The notes under the pieces: generated by a model | What the model was told of the DNA's origin: nothing | What the model saw: the letters and a program-made list of their open reading frames with translations, nothing else | Database searches by the model: none | Made by a program: the position numbers and the translations under genes | Part shown: piece after piece, positions 10,220 through 20,977 of the stretch | Numbering within the stretch: position 1 is the first letter of the stretch | Layout of the letters: each line of letters starts with the position of its first letter | Origin: Flavobacteriales bacterium | GTDB lineage: Bacteria; Bacteroidota; Bacteroidia; Flavobacteriales_D; Crocinitomicaceae | Assembly (NCBI GenBank): GCA_015665275.1 | Contig: JADFAL010000008.1 | Coordinates: forward strand, 32,094 to 96,093 | DNA: 64,000 nt | Reading direction: 5' to 3'

Positions 10220-10751
10220 ATGAAATTACTTTGTACCATATCTTTTCTATTTTGTCTTAGTCTATTATTCGGTCAACCCTGCTCCTGCCTTAAGCTTGAA
10301 GGCGGCTTTAATAGGTGCAGGCTTGTTGATGACCCTTCCTTCTTTCGGTTCAGAAACACCGGAACGGCAGCCAAAGATTGACCTGATCTCGACAATCACT
10401 AATTCAGACACATCCGAAGAAGTTGGAGATCCACCTGGAAAAAGGAAGGTATCCATTGTAGCCTTAAATGAAAGTCGAGGGATTCCAATGGAAGACGTGA
10501 AATTCAATTTCCTCAATAAAGAGAGAAAAGTTGTTTTCTATGCTACCACGGATGAAGAAGGACTTATTTCAATAAAGGAAAGTAAACTTCAGAAAAAAGG
10601 GATTGCATTTATTCAAGTTGAAGGAACTGAAGACTACGATACGATGATAATTCCGTATGAAGGGGAAGAAATCAGAATTGTCGCTAATATTCAGGTGAAA
10701 TTCATGGAGTACATGATCATTGGCATGGTGGAGCACGACAATCTTCGCTAG
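10220..10751 (+). pseudogene. Apparent frame-disrupted fusion/remnant related to the 8717..9454 family
   Basis: Signal-peptide-like MKLLCTISFLFCLSLLFGQ in one frame runs into NPAPALSLKAALIGAGLLMTLPSFGSE... in another frame; the latter resembles the internal TM and C-terminal part of 8717..9454. Confidence 0.55.
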
Positions 10752-10888
10752 TTTTTCTTACCTCTGCGACAGCGTTCGCTACAATACTTTACTTCGTCCC
10801 AATTACTTGCCCACTTCTTGCGCCACTTAAATGGTTTATCACAAGTAGCACATTGTTTTTCGGGTAGATGAACCTTATGATGCGCCAT
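10748..10888 (-). CDS. DUF2256-like small zinc-ribbon protein (46 aa), absent from ORF track
   Basis: Reverse strand [46 protein letters not shown], CxxC...CxxxC pattern; ATG overlaps photolyase 3' end. Confidence 0.88.
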   Translation of the reverse strand: MAHHKVHLPEKQCATCDKPFKWRKKWASNWDEVKYCSERCRRGKKN

Positions 10889-12347
10889 TTCGTTTTCCGG
10901 GTTTTACATGCAGCGCTAGGATACGTTTTTTCTCTTCTTGCACCTCTTTCATTTTTCTGTGCCCCCAAATTTTGGATCTGGCCTGACGACCGCTTTCCTC
11001 TAAATTCACGAGTGGTTCTGGGTATTTTTCACCCAATTTGAAATCATACATCTCTTGCTCGAACGGAGTCATCGTCCATGGTTCGTGAATAAATTCGGCA
11101 GGACACTCTCTTAATTCCGGCACCCAAGTTCGAATGAAACTACCTTTGGGATCGTGGTCTTTGGATTGCTTCACTGGATTATAGATGCGAACGGTATTCA
11201 CACCCGTGGTTCCGGCCTGCATCTGAAATTGCGTGTAGTGAATGCCCGGTTCATAATCCAAAAAGAGCCGAGCGATATGATAAACGCCATCGCGCCAATC
11301 CTGATCTAAATGATGGCAAAAGAAAGATACCAACATCGAGCGCATTCGGAAATTAATCCAGCCAGTTTGGCGCAATGCTCGCATACACGCATCCACTAAT
11401 GGATATCCAGTTTTTCCGTTTTCCCATGCCTTGATGAATGCTTCGTTCTGATCGTGCTCGAGCAATTCATACCCCTTGTTGACGCAAATTGTCTCATACG
11501 AACATTCGGCTTCGAATTTCTGAATGAAATGACTGCGCCATTGCAACCGCATTAAAAAGGCTCTGTACGCCCGTTTGTTGTTTTCATAATTTGGATGAAA
11601 TCGGACATAGTGAAAGATTTGCCGTACACTTAAATTCCCCCAAGCAAGATATGGAGACAAGCGCGAACTCGACTTTCTACTGAATTCCGGTTTGGAAATA
11701 TGCCGTTGATAATTCCTACCTCGATCCGTAGCAAACGAATACAAATAATTCCAGCCAGCCCGCTCACCTCCCGGTTGCATTTGATGGTCTTTCACAGAAA
11801 TTTGCGCTAAAAAGTCCACTGGCAGTTCAAAATCCTTGCTTTGCCATTCCACTCCCGTCATGTTGAAATCATTCTCGATAATAGATTCACCAATGTAATC
11901 GAACCAATGATCTTCCCAACCCTTCCGGCTCCTAGATGCTCGAATAACTCCGTCTTTTTCTACATCCACCCATTGCACCTTGTTCTTTTCAAAAATCGAT
12001 GCAACTTCCTTATCTATATTCCACGTGTGTTGCGTTCCAGACTCTTGATAGCTGAATACCTGCTTCACATCAAACGCTTCGCAAAGGGATTGAAAAATAG
12101 CGGATGATGATCCGTAACATACTGTAACTTGATGTCCCGTAATCTCCAAACTTCGGTTCATTTCCATCAACGACTGATATATGAAACGATGATGCCGGGG
12201 TGCCATATCTTTGTAGTTGACAATCTCTTCATCAAATATGTACAATAACACTACCGGTAGATTTCCGTTAGATGCCAGTTTGAGTGGCTCATGATCTTGG
12301 GTGCGAAGGTCGCGCTTAAACCAAACTATGTTGATGGCCTCACGCAA
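10875..12347 (-). CDS. Cryptochrome/deoxyribodipyrimidine photolyase family protein
   Basis: [16 protein letters not shown]-terminal domain; [21 protein letters not shown] and [31 protein letters not shown]-domain motifs. Confidence 0.92.
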   Translation of the reverse strand: MREAINIVWFKRDLRTQDHEPLKLASNGNLPVVLLYIFDEEIVNYKDMAPRHHRFIYQSLMEMNRSLEITGHQVTVCYGSSSAIFQSLCEAFDVKQVFSYQESGTQHTWNIDKEVASIFEKNKVQWVDVEKDGVIRASRSRKGWEDHWFDYIGESIIENDFNMTGVEWQSKDFELPVDFLAQISVKDHQMQPGGERAGWNYLYSFATDRGRNYQRHISKPEFSRKSSSRLSPYLAWGNLSVRQIFHYVRFHPNYENNKRAYRAFLMRLQWRSHFIQKFEAECSYETICVNKGYELLEHDQNEAFIKAWENGKTGYPLVDACMRALRQTGWINFRMRSMLVSFFCHHLDQDWRDGVYHIARLFLDYEPGIHYTQFQMQAGTTGVNTVRIYNPVKQSKDHDPKGSFIRTWVPELRECPAEFIHEPWTMTPFEQEMYDFKLGEKYPEPLVNLEESGRQARSKIWGHRKMKEVQEEKKRILALHVKPGKRNGAS

Positions 12348-13419
12348 TTTCTGGCAGTACTTTTTTAAGTTCTTTCCAGTAACGGAAGAAGGATTTTTCT
12401 AGTGGAATTTCAGGATGCAACCAATCTCTGCTTTCACGAATTCCCGAAAAATGAGACGAAAACGGATGCTCTTTGAAGTAAATATCGCCCTTGACTTGTT
12501 GACGCAGCGTGGCGAAAGAACCGACGTAAATTTGAATCTCGGGGATGTTCTTGGAAAGTTCCAATACGAATTGGATCGTTTTTGAACCTAAGGGATATTC
12601 TATAAAATGATCAGGCTCTAATAGCAACACTCGATTTGCATTGATGTCTGAATGCCAATTTGGATCGAGATTGTAATGGGTATAAAGGAGTGTTGGCAAC
12701 TCGGGGTTTAAGGCTGCATTGGATTTGGGCAATTCTGTAATCACATCCATTTGAACTTCTGGTTCCAATATTTCAGGTACTGGCATATCAGTAATTCTTT
12801 CATAGGAAACGTCAAGAAAGGTGCCCCTTTGTTCGCTGTCAAAATATTTGTTGATGTTGTCCTGATTGGCATAATACCTTTTCGAACTGTTGGTACCCGC
12901 CACCCATTGCCAGCTCAATGCATTGCTGCCCCAATCGGCATCCAATAGATGTGCATACATCCAACGTGCGCCTTCTTTCCAATAAGACTGGCCCACGTTA
13001 CATACGATAGACGCTACATACATACGCATGTGGTTGTGCATATATCCCGTTTCGTATAACTCTTTTATAGCATCATCAACCGCACGAATGCCCGTTTTTG
13101 CACGAACGATTGCTTCTGGCATTTCAAAATGACTCAATCTATCTTGTGGGTGTAAAATGTCCTCGTCAATATTCTGTACTTGCCAAACCCGCTGCCAATA
13201 ATCTCTCCAGGCCAACTCCTGAACAAATTTTTCAAAGGGTCGAATCGTATCAAATCGTTCTAAGAGACTTTCATAAATCATGCGCGTGCTTAGAACGCCT
13301 CGAGAAATATAGGGAGACAACCTAGAAACGGATCCCGATTTGTAATTTCTTGAAGCTACATAACTGCGTGGGTCGAAAGCGTCTACCAATTTTAATATGT
13401 CCTTGTATTGTGTTACCAA
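12340..13419 (-). CDS. FAD-binding photolyase-like protein lacking the canonical N-terminal domain, with extra C-terminal domain
   Basis: [71 protein letters not shown]. Confidence 0.85.
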   Translation of the reverse strand: MVTQYKDILKLVDAFDPRSYVASRNYKSGSVSRLSPYISRGVLSTRMIYESLLERFDTIRPFEKFVQELAWRDYWQRVWQVQNIDEDILHPQDRLSHFEMPEAIVRAKTGIRAVDDAIKELYETGYMHNHMRMYVASIVCNVGQSYWKEGARWMYAHLLDADWGSNALSWQWVAGTNSSKRYYANQDNINKYFDSEQRGTFLDVSYERITDMPVPEILEPEVQMDVITELPKSNAALNPELPTLLYTHYNLDPNWHSDINANRVLLLEPDHFIEYPLGSKTIQFVLELSKNIPEIQIYVGSFATLRQQVKGDIYFKEHPFSSHFSGIRESRDWLHPEIPLEKSFFRYWKELKKVLPEIA

Positions 13420-13688
13420 CGTTTCGAAACTTTATTGTTTGAAATATTTCGCTGGCGAGAACATTTAAATCGATCGATTTCTTTGGACCTTTTCTTAAGA
13501 TGCTTACTACTCGTTCCACTTTCAACGCGTTTGCGCCATAGGATGTAACTCGAACGTTTGAGTTGCGTTCGCATTATTTTTTTCACGTCATTCTCACGCA
13601 GGCCGAATTGCAGGAAAATCGCATCGAAGGGTGTTCGATCTTCCCAGGCCATTTCGATCACACGGTCTATATCAGGCTCCTGCTTCAT
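13413..13688 (-). CDS. TIGR03643/DUF2805 family protein
   Basis: IEMAWEDRTPFDAIFLQFGLRENDVKKIMRTQLKRSSYILWRKRV; next to photolyase genes. Confidence 0.85.
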   Translation of the reverse strand: MKQEPDIDRVIEMAWEDRTPFDAIFLQFGLRENDVKKIMRTQLKRSSYILWRKRVESGTSSKHLKKRSKEIDRFKCSRQRNISNNKVSKRW

Positions 13689-13854
13689 TGGCTTCGATTG
13701 CTTTGATTTTATCCAAAACTTTCTCTGCTTCTGCCATAATTCTGTCGGCTTCGGTACGATTGCTCGTGCTCATCTGTTTCGACTCCTCCAACAGCTTCAT
13801 GTACTTGGCATTCAGCTTCTCTTTCTCTGATTTCTTCTTGAACAATCCTAACAT
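13672..13854 (-). CDS. Lacal_2735-like small protein
   Basis: MLGLFKKKSEKEKLNAKYMKLLEESKQMSTSNRTEADRIMAEAEKVLDKI (60 aa). Confidence 0.75.
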   Translation of the reverse strand: MLGLFKKKSEKEKLNAKYMKLLEESKQMSTSNRTEADRIMAEAEKVLDKIKAIEANEAGA

Positions 13855-13858
13855 AACT

Positions 13859-14551
13859 CTACATATTTAAGGTGGATCGACCTCCGTCCACATGAATCAC
13901 TTGTCCGCTTATCCATGACGCTTCTTCTGATAACAAAAACGCAATGGTATTGGCGATATCTTCGGGCTCCCCCACACGACCTAATGGATGTGCTTTCCCG
14001 TGGGCTTCTTTCTTTTCTTCCGTATTGATTAATCTTCCAGCTAACTGAGTATCAGTAAGGGAGGGCGCTACGCAATTCACACGCACATGAGGAGCCAATT
14101 CAGCCGCGAGCGCTTTGGTCATTCCCTCAACGGCACCTTTAGAAATAGCTACTTGTGTATGGTATGCGAAACCGCGTTGAACTGCTACTGTAGAAACGAA
14201 GACAACGGATGCATCCGAAGCATTTCTAAGTGCTTTTACATTTGCCTGAACTGCTTTCAAACCACCAGTAACTTGGAGGCGAATGTCATCTAAGATTTCA
14301 TCTTCCGAAAAGCGGTGAAAGGGTTTTAGGTTAATGGAGCCCGGACAATAGACAATTCCATCCAACGTTTCCGGCAAGGAAATCGTGGATGTAGAATCAT
14401 TCAGTGCATCAAACGATACGTATGTTACATTATTGGCCGGAGCCGGTTCATTTGAGAAGTACGTTCCTATAACGTTTGAATTCTCTCCCAACATCACTGC
14501 TAATGCTCTACCAATACCGCTAGAGGCACCGATTACGAGGTAGTTTTTCAT
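13859..14551 (-). CDS. SDR family NAD(P)-dependent oxidoreductase
   Basis: GASSGIGRA, catalytic S/YxxxK-like region (YHTQVAISKGAV), HVDGG C-terminus. Confidence 0.88.
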   Translation of the reverse strand: MKNYLVIGASSGIGRALAVMLGENSNVIGTYFSNEPAPANNVTYVSFDALNDSTSTISLPETLDGIVYCPGSINLKPFHRFSEDEILDDIRLQVTGGLKAVQANVKALRNASDASVVFVSTVAVQRGFAYHTQVAISKGAVEGMTKALAAELAPHVRVNCVAPSLTDTQLAGRLINTEEKKEAHGKAHPLGRVGEPEDIANTIAFLLSEEASWISGQVIHVDGGRSTLNM

Positions 14552-14662
14552 CCCTTAATTTTTCCTAAAAATACGGTTTGTTTAACTTTTATCCAAAAAC
14601 GTTAAACATTTTTGTGAAATTGAATATTGACTCCTCTTTATATTTCAATGCAAATAGTCGTT

Positions 14663-15790
14663 TTAGAACATTTCCCATTCACGACTTTGAGCTCGGCGCT
14701 TCCGTTTTCTTGTCGTATCGTCCAGCGAAATTCCTTGAATGGATTGCATAATGTCTTCGTTTACCGTTGCCCACTGGTAATAGCTGTGTTCTGTAAAGCC
14801 CTTTACAATAGCTGAGCAATCGATTTGATGCACTTTGTTATGAACCATTGCTGGACGTGCATTACCGGTGTGTCCCAAACGATCACCAAAATACTTCGTG
14901 TATTCTGAGAAATGCATAGCTACGTCACCATCGTTGTAATAAATCGATACGCGGTTGCCCATTTCGTGCAAACGGTTAAATGAGCTTTTTTCCATGGCAT
15001 CGTCTCGAACGTCGGGTGCACACAAGAAAATTTGATCAAAAATACGCGGCAATGTTCCTCCGGAATACCCCAAAACTTTAGAAGCCAAAGCATTCTCTAA
15101 TACATAATTCCCCATGGAATGGCACAACAAATGGATTTTACTATCACATACACGCTCCTCACTATTCTCAGAATGCCTCTTCAAAGTAGATAAGAAATCG
15201 CGTAATTTTAGAATCCCGCGCCCCACTGACTTGGCAGAGTCGCGTGCATCGGATCGATCGGATTTATACGCTGCAAAAGGCATATTACTTCCATTGGAAG
15301 GCCAACTAAAGAGGATGACCTTTACTTCTTTATCGCCATTCTTTCGTTTCGAATTTAGCACAAACTCCAACGACAATGCCGACGCCACGGCATCTTCCCA
15401 ATCTACTGCATATCCATGCATGAAGAGAACCACATCATTGTTATCCATCATATGATTCTTGATGTCTCGGAAGAATCGTGTGGATGAGTTATTCTCAAAA
15501 TCTACTGGGCCTTCGGTTGACAAATCTTTGTAGGCATTAATGGTACTTCCTTTTTTCACCATTTTCGAAAGTTTCGCTGTCATTCCCTCACCATCACCGA
15601 CTCTATTTCCTTTGAATTTCTCTTTGAGGAATTCATTGACCGTGTTCTCGTAGTATTCAACCGTTACCTCTCCGAAACGTAAATTTTCGTGCCCGTCTGA
15701 GCTAAATTTCTTTCCATATCCATCTGGGTTCCATCGGTCTCTTCCTTCATGTTTGCGATTGGTTGCAAAGTAGATTTGTGTCTTTTTCAT
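14663..15790 (-). CDS. Alpha/beta hydrolase (DUF900-like)
   Basis: VVLFMHGYAVDWEDA and LLCHSMGNYVLENAL nucleophile elbow. Confidence 0.8.
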   Translation of the reverse strand: MKKTQIYFATNRKHEGRDRWNPDGYGKKFSSDGHENLRFGEVTVEYYENTVNEFLKEKFKGNRVGDGEGMTAKLSKMVKKGSTINAYKDLSTEGPVDFENNSSTRFFRDIKNHMMDNNDVVLFMHGYAVDWEDAVASALSLEFVLNSKRKNGDKEVKVILFSWPSNGSNMPFAAYKSDRSDARDSAKSVGRGILKLRDFLSTLKRHSENSEERVCDSKIHLLCHSMGNYVLENALASKVLGYSGGTLPRIFDQIFLCAPDVRDDAMEKSSFNRLHEMGNRVSIYYNDGDVAMHFSEYTKYFGDRLGHTGNARPAMVHNKVHQIDCSAIVKGFTEHSYYQWATVNEDIMQSIQGISLDDTTRKRKRRAQSREWEMF

Positions 15791-15862
15791 ATCAATAGTG
15801 TTGTTGGTATTAAGTGTACATTTTTTTTGTATGATTGGGCAGGTAGCGGAAGGTGGAAGGTC

Positions 15863-17092
15863 ATGGGAAAGATTGATTTTGTTTTGAACCTACTTGCCGG
15901 GTATTTGTACATTGTAACGATGATGGCAAAGATTATAGAAAGGCGGATACTGATTCTTAGAATCGTAGTCTGCCTTTTTTTCGTTTTGGGAGTTTCGCTC
16001 TCCTTCAAGGTTTGGCATTCAGACCGGATATTTCCATTACTTCCTGTATTTGATTGGATTCCTTCTTCTTCGATTGATTTTTCAAAGTTTCTAGCTATGA
16101 TTCTGAGCTTTGGCTTATTGATTGGAGCCTTCGTTCGATCGCGTAGTTACTTCATCGGTTTCTTTGCATTGTTGCTGTTTCTGCTCTTGCAGGATCAAAT
16201 GCGATGGCAACCGTGGGTGTATATTTACGTGGCTTTTTTAGTTCCATTCGCGCTTTGGAAACGTACCGACGAGCGTTTGCTTCCTTACTTTCAGTTTCTC
16301 TTGATCGGTGTTTATTTATGGAGTGGCGCATACAAATTTGGCGGTTCTTTTATTGAACTTACGTGGGATAAAATGTTGCGGACAATTCTTTTCATTGACG
16401 ATCCATCAACGCGCCAATCGCTGCACTTTTTGGGATATGGTATTCCGATAATTGAAATCCTCATTGCAGCTGGACTCTTCTTTAAAAAGTCACGTCATTT
16501 GGCCATTTTGTTTGCGATTGCCACACACGTTGTCATTCTCATTTACGTGATTACAAATCAACAGAATTCAGTTATTTATCCATGGAATTTCGCGATGATC
16601 TTTCTGGTGATTTTATGCTTCTATAAGACAGAGAATTCGATGTCCCTCTGGACTTCGAGCCTGTCGAGAAGCCAAGAACTTTCAAAAAAACTGAAACTTC
16701 AAATTGCATCAGGTGCACTGTTTTTTGTGTTATTGCCGGCTTTGAATCCCTTGGGATTGTGGGATAATTACCTATCGTTTAAGCTGTATTCCGGAACGAA
16801 TGGAGCGTTTTGCGTTGGGCTGGATAAAGATCAATACAAGAAGGTAGATCCCGCTTTGTACGATTACTTTTGGGTGGTGGAAAAACCGAATGGAAAGTAT
16901 TGGATTTATGTAAATCTTTGGGCGCTGGATGAGTTGAATGTGGCGTTTTATCCTGAGGAGCCCACCTTTCGGGAATTGGCAAGATCATTTTGCGATGGAG
17001 CTATTCCCGAGGAGAAATTAGAGTTTGTGATTTTCAAAGATGGTTTTAAGCGGAAAGGGGCGAAGGTGCTAAATTGCGCGAACTGCCAATGA
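15863..17092 (+). CDS. Multi-pass membrane protein (HTTM/DoxX-like), hypothetical
   Basis: Many TM segments; start probably 15863 or 15920 rather than the track start, which overlaps the divergent gene. Confidence 0.5.
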   Translation: MGKIDFVLNLLAGYLYIVTMMAKIIERRILILRIVVCLFFVLGVSLSFKVWHSDRIFPLLPVFDWIPSSSIDFSKFLAMILSFGLLIGAFVRSRSYFIGFFALLLFLLLQDQMRWQPWVYIYVAFLVPFALWKRTDERLLPYFQFLLIGVYLWSGAYKFGGSFIELTWDKMLRTILFIDDPSTRQSLHFLGYGIPIIEILIAAGLFFKKSRHLAILFAIATHVVILIYVITNQQNSVIYPWNFAMIFLVILCFYKTENSMSLWTSSLSRSQELSKKLKLQIASGALFFVLLPALNPLGLWDNYLSFKLYSGTNGAFCVGLDKDQYKKVDPALYDYFWVVEKPNGKYWIYVNLWALDELNVAFYPEEPTFRELARSFCDGAIPEEKLEFVIFKDGFKRKGAKVLNCANCQ

Positions 17093-17094
17093 TA

Positions 17095-18535
17095 TCAATT
17101 CGTACGATGTACTTTACGTGTTGTACCATCTGAGTATATTTCAATGTATGTCTCATCAGTAGAAGGAACGATTTCTTGCCCTAGTACATTTACTGTTTTT
17201 ATGACTTTCTTGTTGGTCGAAACATCCATTGCGGTAAGGCTCAAGGTAGATCCAATCTTTACCGCCCAATAGTCCAATAAGTTAGGATCGCCGACAACAT
17301 CATGGTCATCCGATTGAGTGGTACCAAACAACACCAAGCCGCCATCATCTGTGATATCTATCGAACCGAAGCGCTCCTCGCCAGACCCTCCTAAAATTTT
17401 ATCGTGAAGTATTTCTCCGTTGGAATCCAAAGTGAGCAACCACATATCTTCATGGTTAATCGTAGGAAAATTATACGTTTCACCAGCCGCCACAATGCGT
17501 CCGTCAGGAAATTGATTCACATGAAAAATCTTATTCCATTGATCGTTTCCTAAAGTTTTGTCCCACATAATATTACCTTGTGAATTGATCTTCACCAACC
17601 ATCCGTCTATACCATCAAAATATTCTGAAACATCGCCGTCACGTGATAAGGTATATCCGCCTATAACAAAACCTCCATCGCTTGTCTCAACAATACTTTG
17701 GGCATGATCTTGACGCGTACCACCATACCGTTCTTTCCCATATGAGCGTGCCGAACATATCCAACATTACCACCCAATAATCACTCTCACCGATAACTGC
17801 TGAAATATCTCCATCCGCCTGTCCAACCGTCCCAACAATGATATATCCCCCAAGACTAGTTTGCAATATATCGCTTGGACTTTCGGATTGCGAGCTGCCT
17901 AATGATTTCTGCCATTCGAGATTTCCATCAGTATCGAGTTTTACTACCCAGAAATCAGAGAATCCATTGTTCCCAGTAACATCCAGATCGTTTGAATTGC
18001 TAGAAGCAGCAAGGATAAACCCCAGGTCGTCAGTTTCTCGCACAACCAAGGCACCGTCATATTGAGATCCACCGTAACTTTTCTCCCAAACAATGCTGCC
18101 TGAAGCGTTTAATTTCACTACCCAGGCGTCAACATTCCCATTGTTCGATGAAACATCTCCATCATTGGATCTTGCGGAGCCAACTGCTAAGCAGCCACCG
18201 TCGTAGGTTGCTGTAATACCATATGGGTAATCAAATTGAGACCCGCCCAGTGACCGCTCCCATTCCATAGCGCCTGAGGCATTCAACTTCACAACCCAGT
18301 AATCAAACCCTCCGTTGTTTCCTGTTACATCACCACTATTCGTTCTGGTAGCGCCTACGAAATAATACCCGCCGTCGGTCGCTTGCACCAAGTCTCCCTC
18401 GTTATCCCAATCTGTACTCCCATAAAGATGTTGCCATTCTATGATCTGAGATTGAGCATAAGACATACTGAAACAAAACAGTGCAAAACTAAATTGTAAT
18501 ATGATTTTCTGAGATCGTGTTGAAATTCTGAACAT
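17095..18535 (-). pseudogene. Frameshifted secreted repeat protein (DGGY/GGSQYD repeats) with variant T9SS-like tail
   Basis: Two ORFs (17687..18535 and 17095..17598) form one repeat protein; restoring the frame near 17727-17733 joins ...LIWER to YGGTRQDHAQSIV. Confidence 0.75.
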
Positions 18536-18678
18536 GTAAAATCCATTGGTGGATATCCGAAAGTTACCACATGTTGCCGGCTGAAGCTATTAACCTTCAT
18601 ATTAAATGAACATGATTATCATAACTCAATGCTTATGAGAAATACTTGCATGCTCTTGATCTCCAAACTACCGACGAA

Positions 18679-18706
18679 AAAACCCCGACGTTTCCATCGG
18701 GGTTTT
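18679..18706. terminator. Bidirectional Rho-independent terminator
   Basis: AAAACCCCGACGTTTCCATCGGGGTTTT. Confidence 0.85.
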
Positions 18707-18800
18707 ACAACTATAAAATACGTGCTGACCGCAGTCAGCTAGTTCTGATGATCCCTCTCAGAACTTGCCCTGAAGTTTCCATCAGAGCGGGTAGAATTCA

Positions 18801-19250
18801 TTAATTATTCAACAGTGCTTTCACTGTTGCAGCGATCACTTTTCCGTCTGCTTTACCGGCTAGTTTGCCCGTCAACACTCCCATTACTTTCCCCATATCT
18901 TGAGGTCCGCTGGCTCCTGTTGCTGCAATAGCTGCTGCCGCTTCGGCTTTGATCTCTTCTTCAGACATCATTTCTGGCATATACGATTCCAAAACTCCTG
19001 CCTGAAATTTTTCTTCTTCTGCTAAGTCATCACGCCCTTCTTTCACATACAATTCGTATGTATCCGTGCGTTGTTTGAACAACTTCAAAATGATTTTAGC
19101 CGCTGCTTCATCAGAAACTTCGCCGCTTCCACCAGATGTTGCTTCTAATAACATTTTCGACTTAATGTCACGCAATACCGCCAATTTCTCTTTCTCTTTC
19201 GCCAACATCGCTGCTTTGATGTCTGCGTTAATTTGATCCATGAATGCCAT
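18801..19250 (-). CDS. GatB/YqeY domain-containing protein
   Basis: DIKAAMLAKEKEKLAVLRDIKS..., ESYMPEMMSEEEI, GPQDMGKVMGVL...GKADGKVI. Confidence 0.9.
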   Translation of the reverse strand: MAFMDQINADIKAAMLAKEKEKLAVLRDIKSKMLLEATSGGSGEVSDEAAAKIILKLFKQRTDTYELYVKEGRDDLAEEEKFQAGVLESYMPEMMSEEEIKAEAAAAIAATGASGPQDMGKVMGVLTGKLAGKADGKVIAATVKALLNN

Positions 19251-20884
19251 TAGTCTACGTTATCGTGTAAGAATGAATTGTTGCTATTCAAAGATGATCC
19301 ATCTTCGTTTTTGGAAACACTGAAACGGCTTTTTGAAGACTCTTCGCTAGGAATGGATTCGTCCAATTGTACATTGCGGCGTACATAAGCTGGCTCGTTC
19401 TCCAAATCTTGGATTCCATCAGCTTTCTTCAAGCGTTGTGTGTATTCCTGAATCTTAGACATTCGCTCTTGAGAACGCTCTTGTTGCTCCTCAGGAGACA
19501 ATACACGTTTCGTATTTGCGGTTTCCAAATCCATTTCTTCCATGTCATCCTCCAAGGTGTAGCGCTTTACTTCGCTTTCTGCTTCCTCGGCATCGGCTGT
19601 TGGTGTCACGTTCCATCCCAATTCCATTTGAGTGGATTCTTCTTCGGACTCATTTGTAGCGGAAACAGCCTCTTGTGAATTCGTTTCTGCTATCCAAGTT
19701 TCTTTCTTCTCGTATGTTGAAGTTGGCTCTTCTACTTTCGCCTCTTCTGGCTCGACAGTTTTCAAGAAAGGTTCATCCTGCTCTTCTGTCACCTCTTTTG
19801 CTCCTGCCCAAACATTTGAACTAGATTCAGTAGGAGATGACATCGGCTCAGTAACTTCTGCCTTCTTTTCGTCTTCTAAGGTTGTTACATTACGCTTTGG
19901 TGCTTTCTCGAATCCTGTGATAGGAGAAGACTGGAATCCAGTTGCGATAACAGTTACGCTCAACTTATCTGCCAAGTCCTCATCTTTCGCATGTCCGAAG
20001 ATTACGTCCGCCGTAGATCCAGCAGCATCTTGAATGAAGTCTGTAATCTCAGTGATTTCATCCATCGTAACTTCCTTATCACAATACGTAATGTTCAACA
20101 ATACGTATTCTGCACCACTGATATCGTTGTCGTTTAACAATGGAGATTCCAATGCTTGCTCAACAGCCTTCAATGCACGGTTATCGCCTTCGGCAGCAGC
20201 GCTACCCATAATAGCCACGCCACTGTTGCGCATTACCGTATTTACGTCGTTAAAGTCAACGTTGATGGCTCCAGTAACAGCAATTACTTCCGCAATTCCT
20301 CGTGCTGCTGTTGCCAAAATATCATCTGCCTTTTCGAAAGCACTCGTGATGGATAAGTTTCCGGTGATTTCACGCAAACGCTCGTTGTTGATCACCAAAA
20401 GTGTATCAACATTCTCGCGCATTTCTTCCAAACCTTCTTCGGCTTGAATGCGACGCTTGCGTCCTTCAAAATTGAAAGGAACGGTAACGATTCCTACCGT
20501 TAAGATGCCCATTTCTTTGGCAACTTTTGCAATCACAGGAGCGGCACCCGTTCCGGTTCCACCACCCATTCCAGCGGTAACGAATACCATCTTGGCTCCG
20601 TCGCTAAGGTATTCACGAATTTCTTCAATGTTTTCCACTGCCGCATTCTTTCCAATTTCAGGAAGTGATCCAGCTCCTCGCCCTTCGGTCAAAGAAGGTC
20701 CGAGTTGAATTTTGTGTGGCACTGGAGAAATTTCCAATGCTTGTAGGTCGGTATTGCAAACGATAAAATCTACGCCTTTGATACCCTGGTTGTACATGTG
20801 ATTTAAGGCATTTCCGCCGCCACCACCAACACCAATCACCTTGATGATTGATGCGTTTTCGTCTTTAGGTAGATCAAAATCCAT
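19250..20884 (-). CDS. ftsZ: Cell division protein FtsZ
   Basis: [13 protein letters not shown] and [15 protein letters not shown] tubulin signature. Confidence 0.98.
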   Translation of the reverse strand: MDFDLPKDENASIIKVIGVGGGGGNALNHMYNQGIKGVDFIVCNTDLQALEISPVPHKIQLGPSLTEGRGAGSLPEIGKNAAVENIEEIREYLSDGAKMVFVTAGMGGGTGTGAAPVIAKVAKEMGILTVGIVTVPFNFEGRKRRIQAEEGLEEMRENVDTLLVINNERLREITGNLSITSAFEKADDILATAARGIAEVIAVTGAINVDFNDVNTVMRNSGVAIMGSAAAEGDNRALKAVEQALESPLLNDNDISGAEYVLLNITYCDKEVTMDEITEITDFIQDAAGSTADVIFGHAKDEDLADKLSVTVIATGFQSSPITGFEKAPKRNVTTLEDEKKAEVTEPMSSPTESSSNVWAGAKEVTEEQDEPFLKTVEPEEAKVEEPTSTYEKKETWIAETNSQEAVSATNESEEESTQMELGWNVTPTADAEEAESEVKRYTLEDDMEEMDLETANTKRVLSPEEQQERSQERMSKIQEYTQRLKKADGIQDLENEPAYVRRNVQLDESIPSEESSKSRFSVSKNEDGSSLNSNNSFLHDNVD

Positions 20885-20901
20885 TCTTAGTGTATTTTTT
20901 A

Positions 20902-20918
20902 GTTGTTGTTGTTGTTGT
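20902..20918 (-). repeat. (CAA)n tract in ftsZ 5' leader
   Basis: GTTGTTGTTGTTGTTGT on plus strand = ACAACAACAACAACAAC in the ftsZ leader. Confidence 0.7.
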
Positions 20919-20944
20919 CTTTAATTAAAGAGTTGGACGTAAAT

Positions 20945-20975
20945 CCTCCCCCTCTTTCCCCCTCCAAAGGGGGAA
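20945..20975. repeat. GC-rich palindromic dispersed repeat copy
   Basis: TCCTCCCCCTCTTTCCCCCTCCAAAGGGGGAA, shared with copies near 60 kb. Confidence 0.8.
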
Positions 20976-20977
20976 GT

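Noticed and set aside
15749-15862. Extended N-terminus of the 447-aa membrane protein
   Set aside because: Overlaps the divergent hydrolase start and reads MFAIGCKVDLCLF..., unlike a real N-terminus; internal ATGs preferred.
17687-18535. Periodic DGGY/GGSQ repeats as a DNA-level satellite
   Set aside because: Similarity is at protein level; the DNA units are diverged.
19367-20708. Several plus-strand ORFs (86-137 aa) across ftsZ
   Set aside because: Antisense shadows of the highly conserved ftsZ gene; no independent signals.
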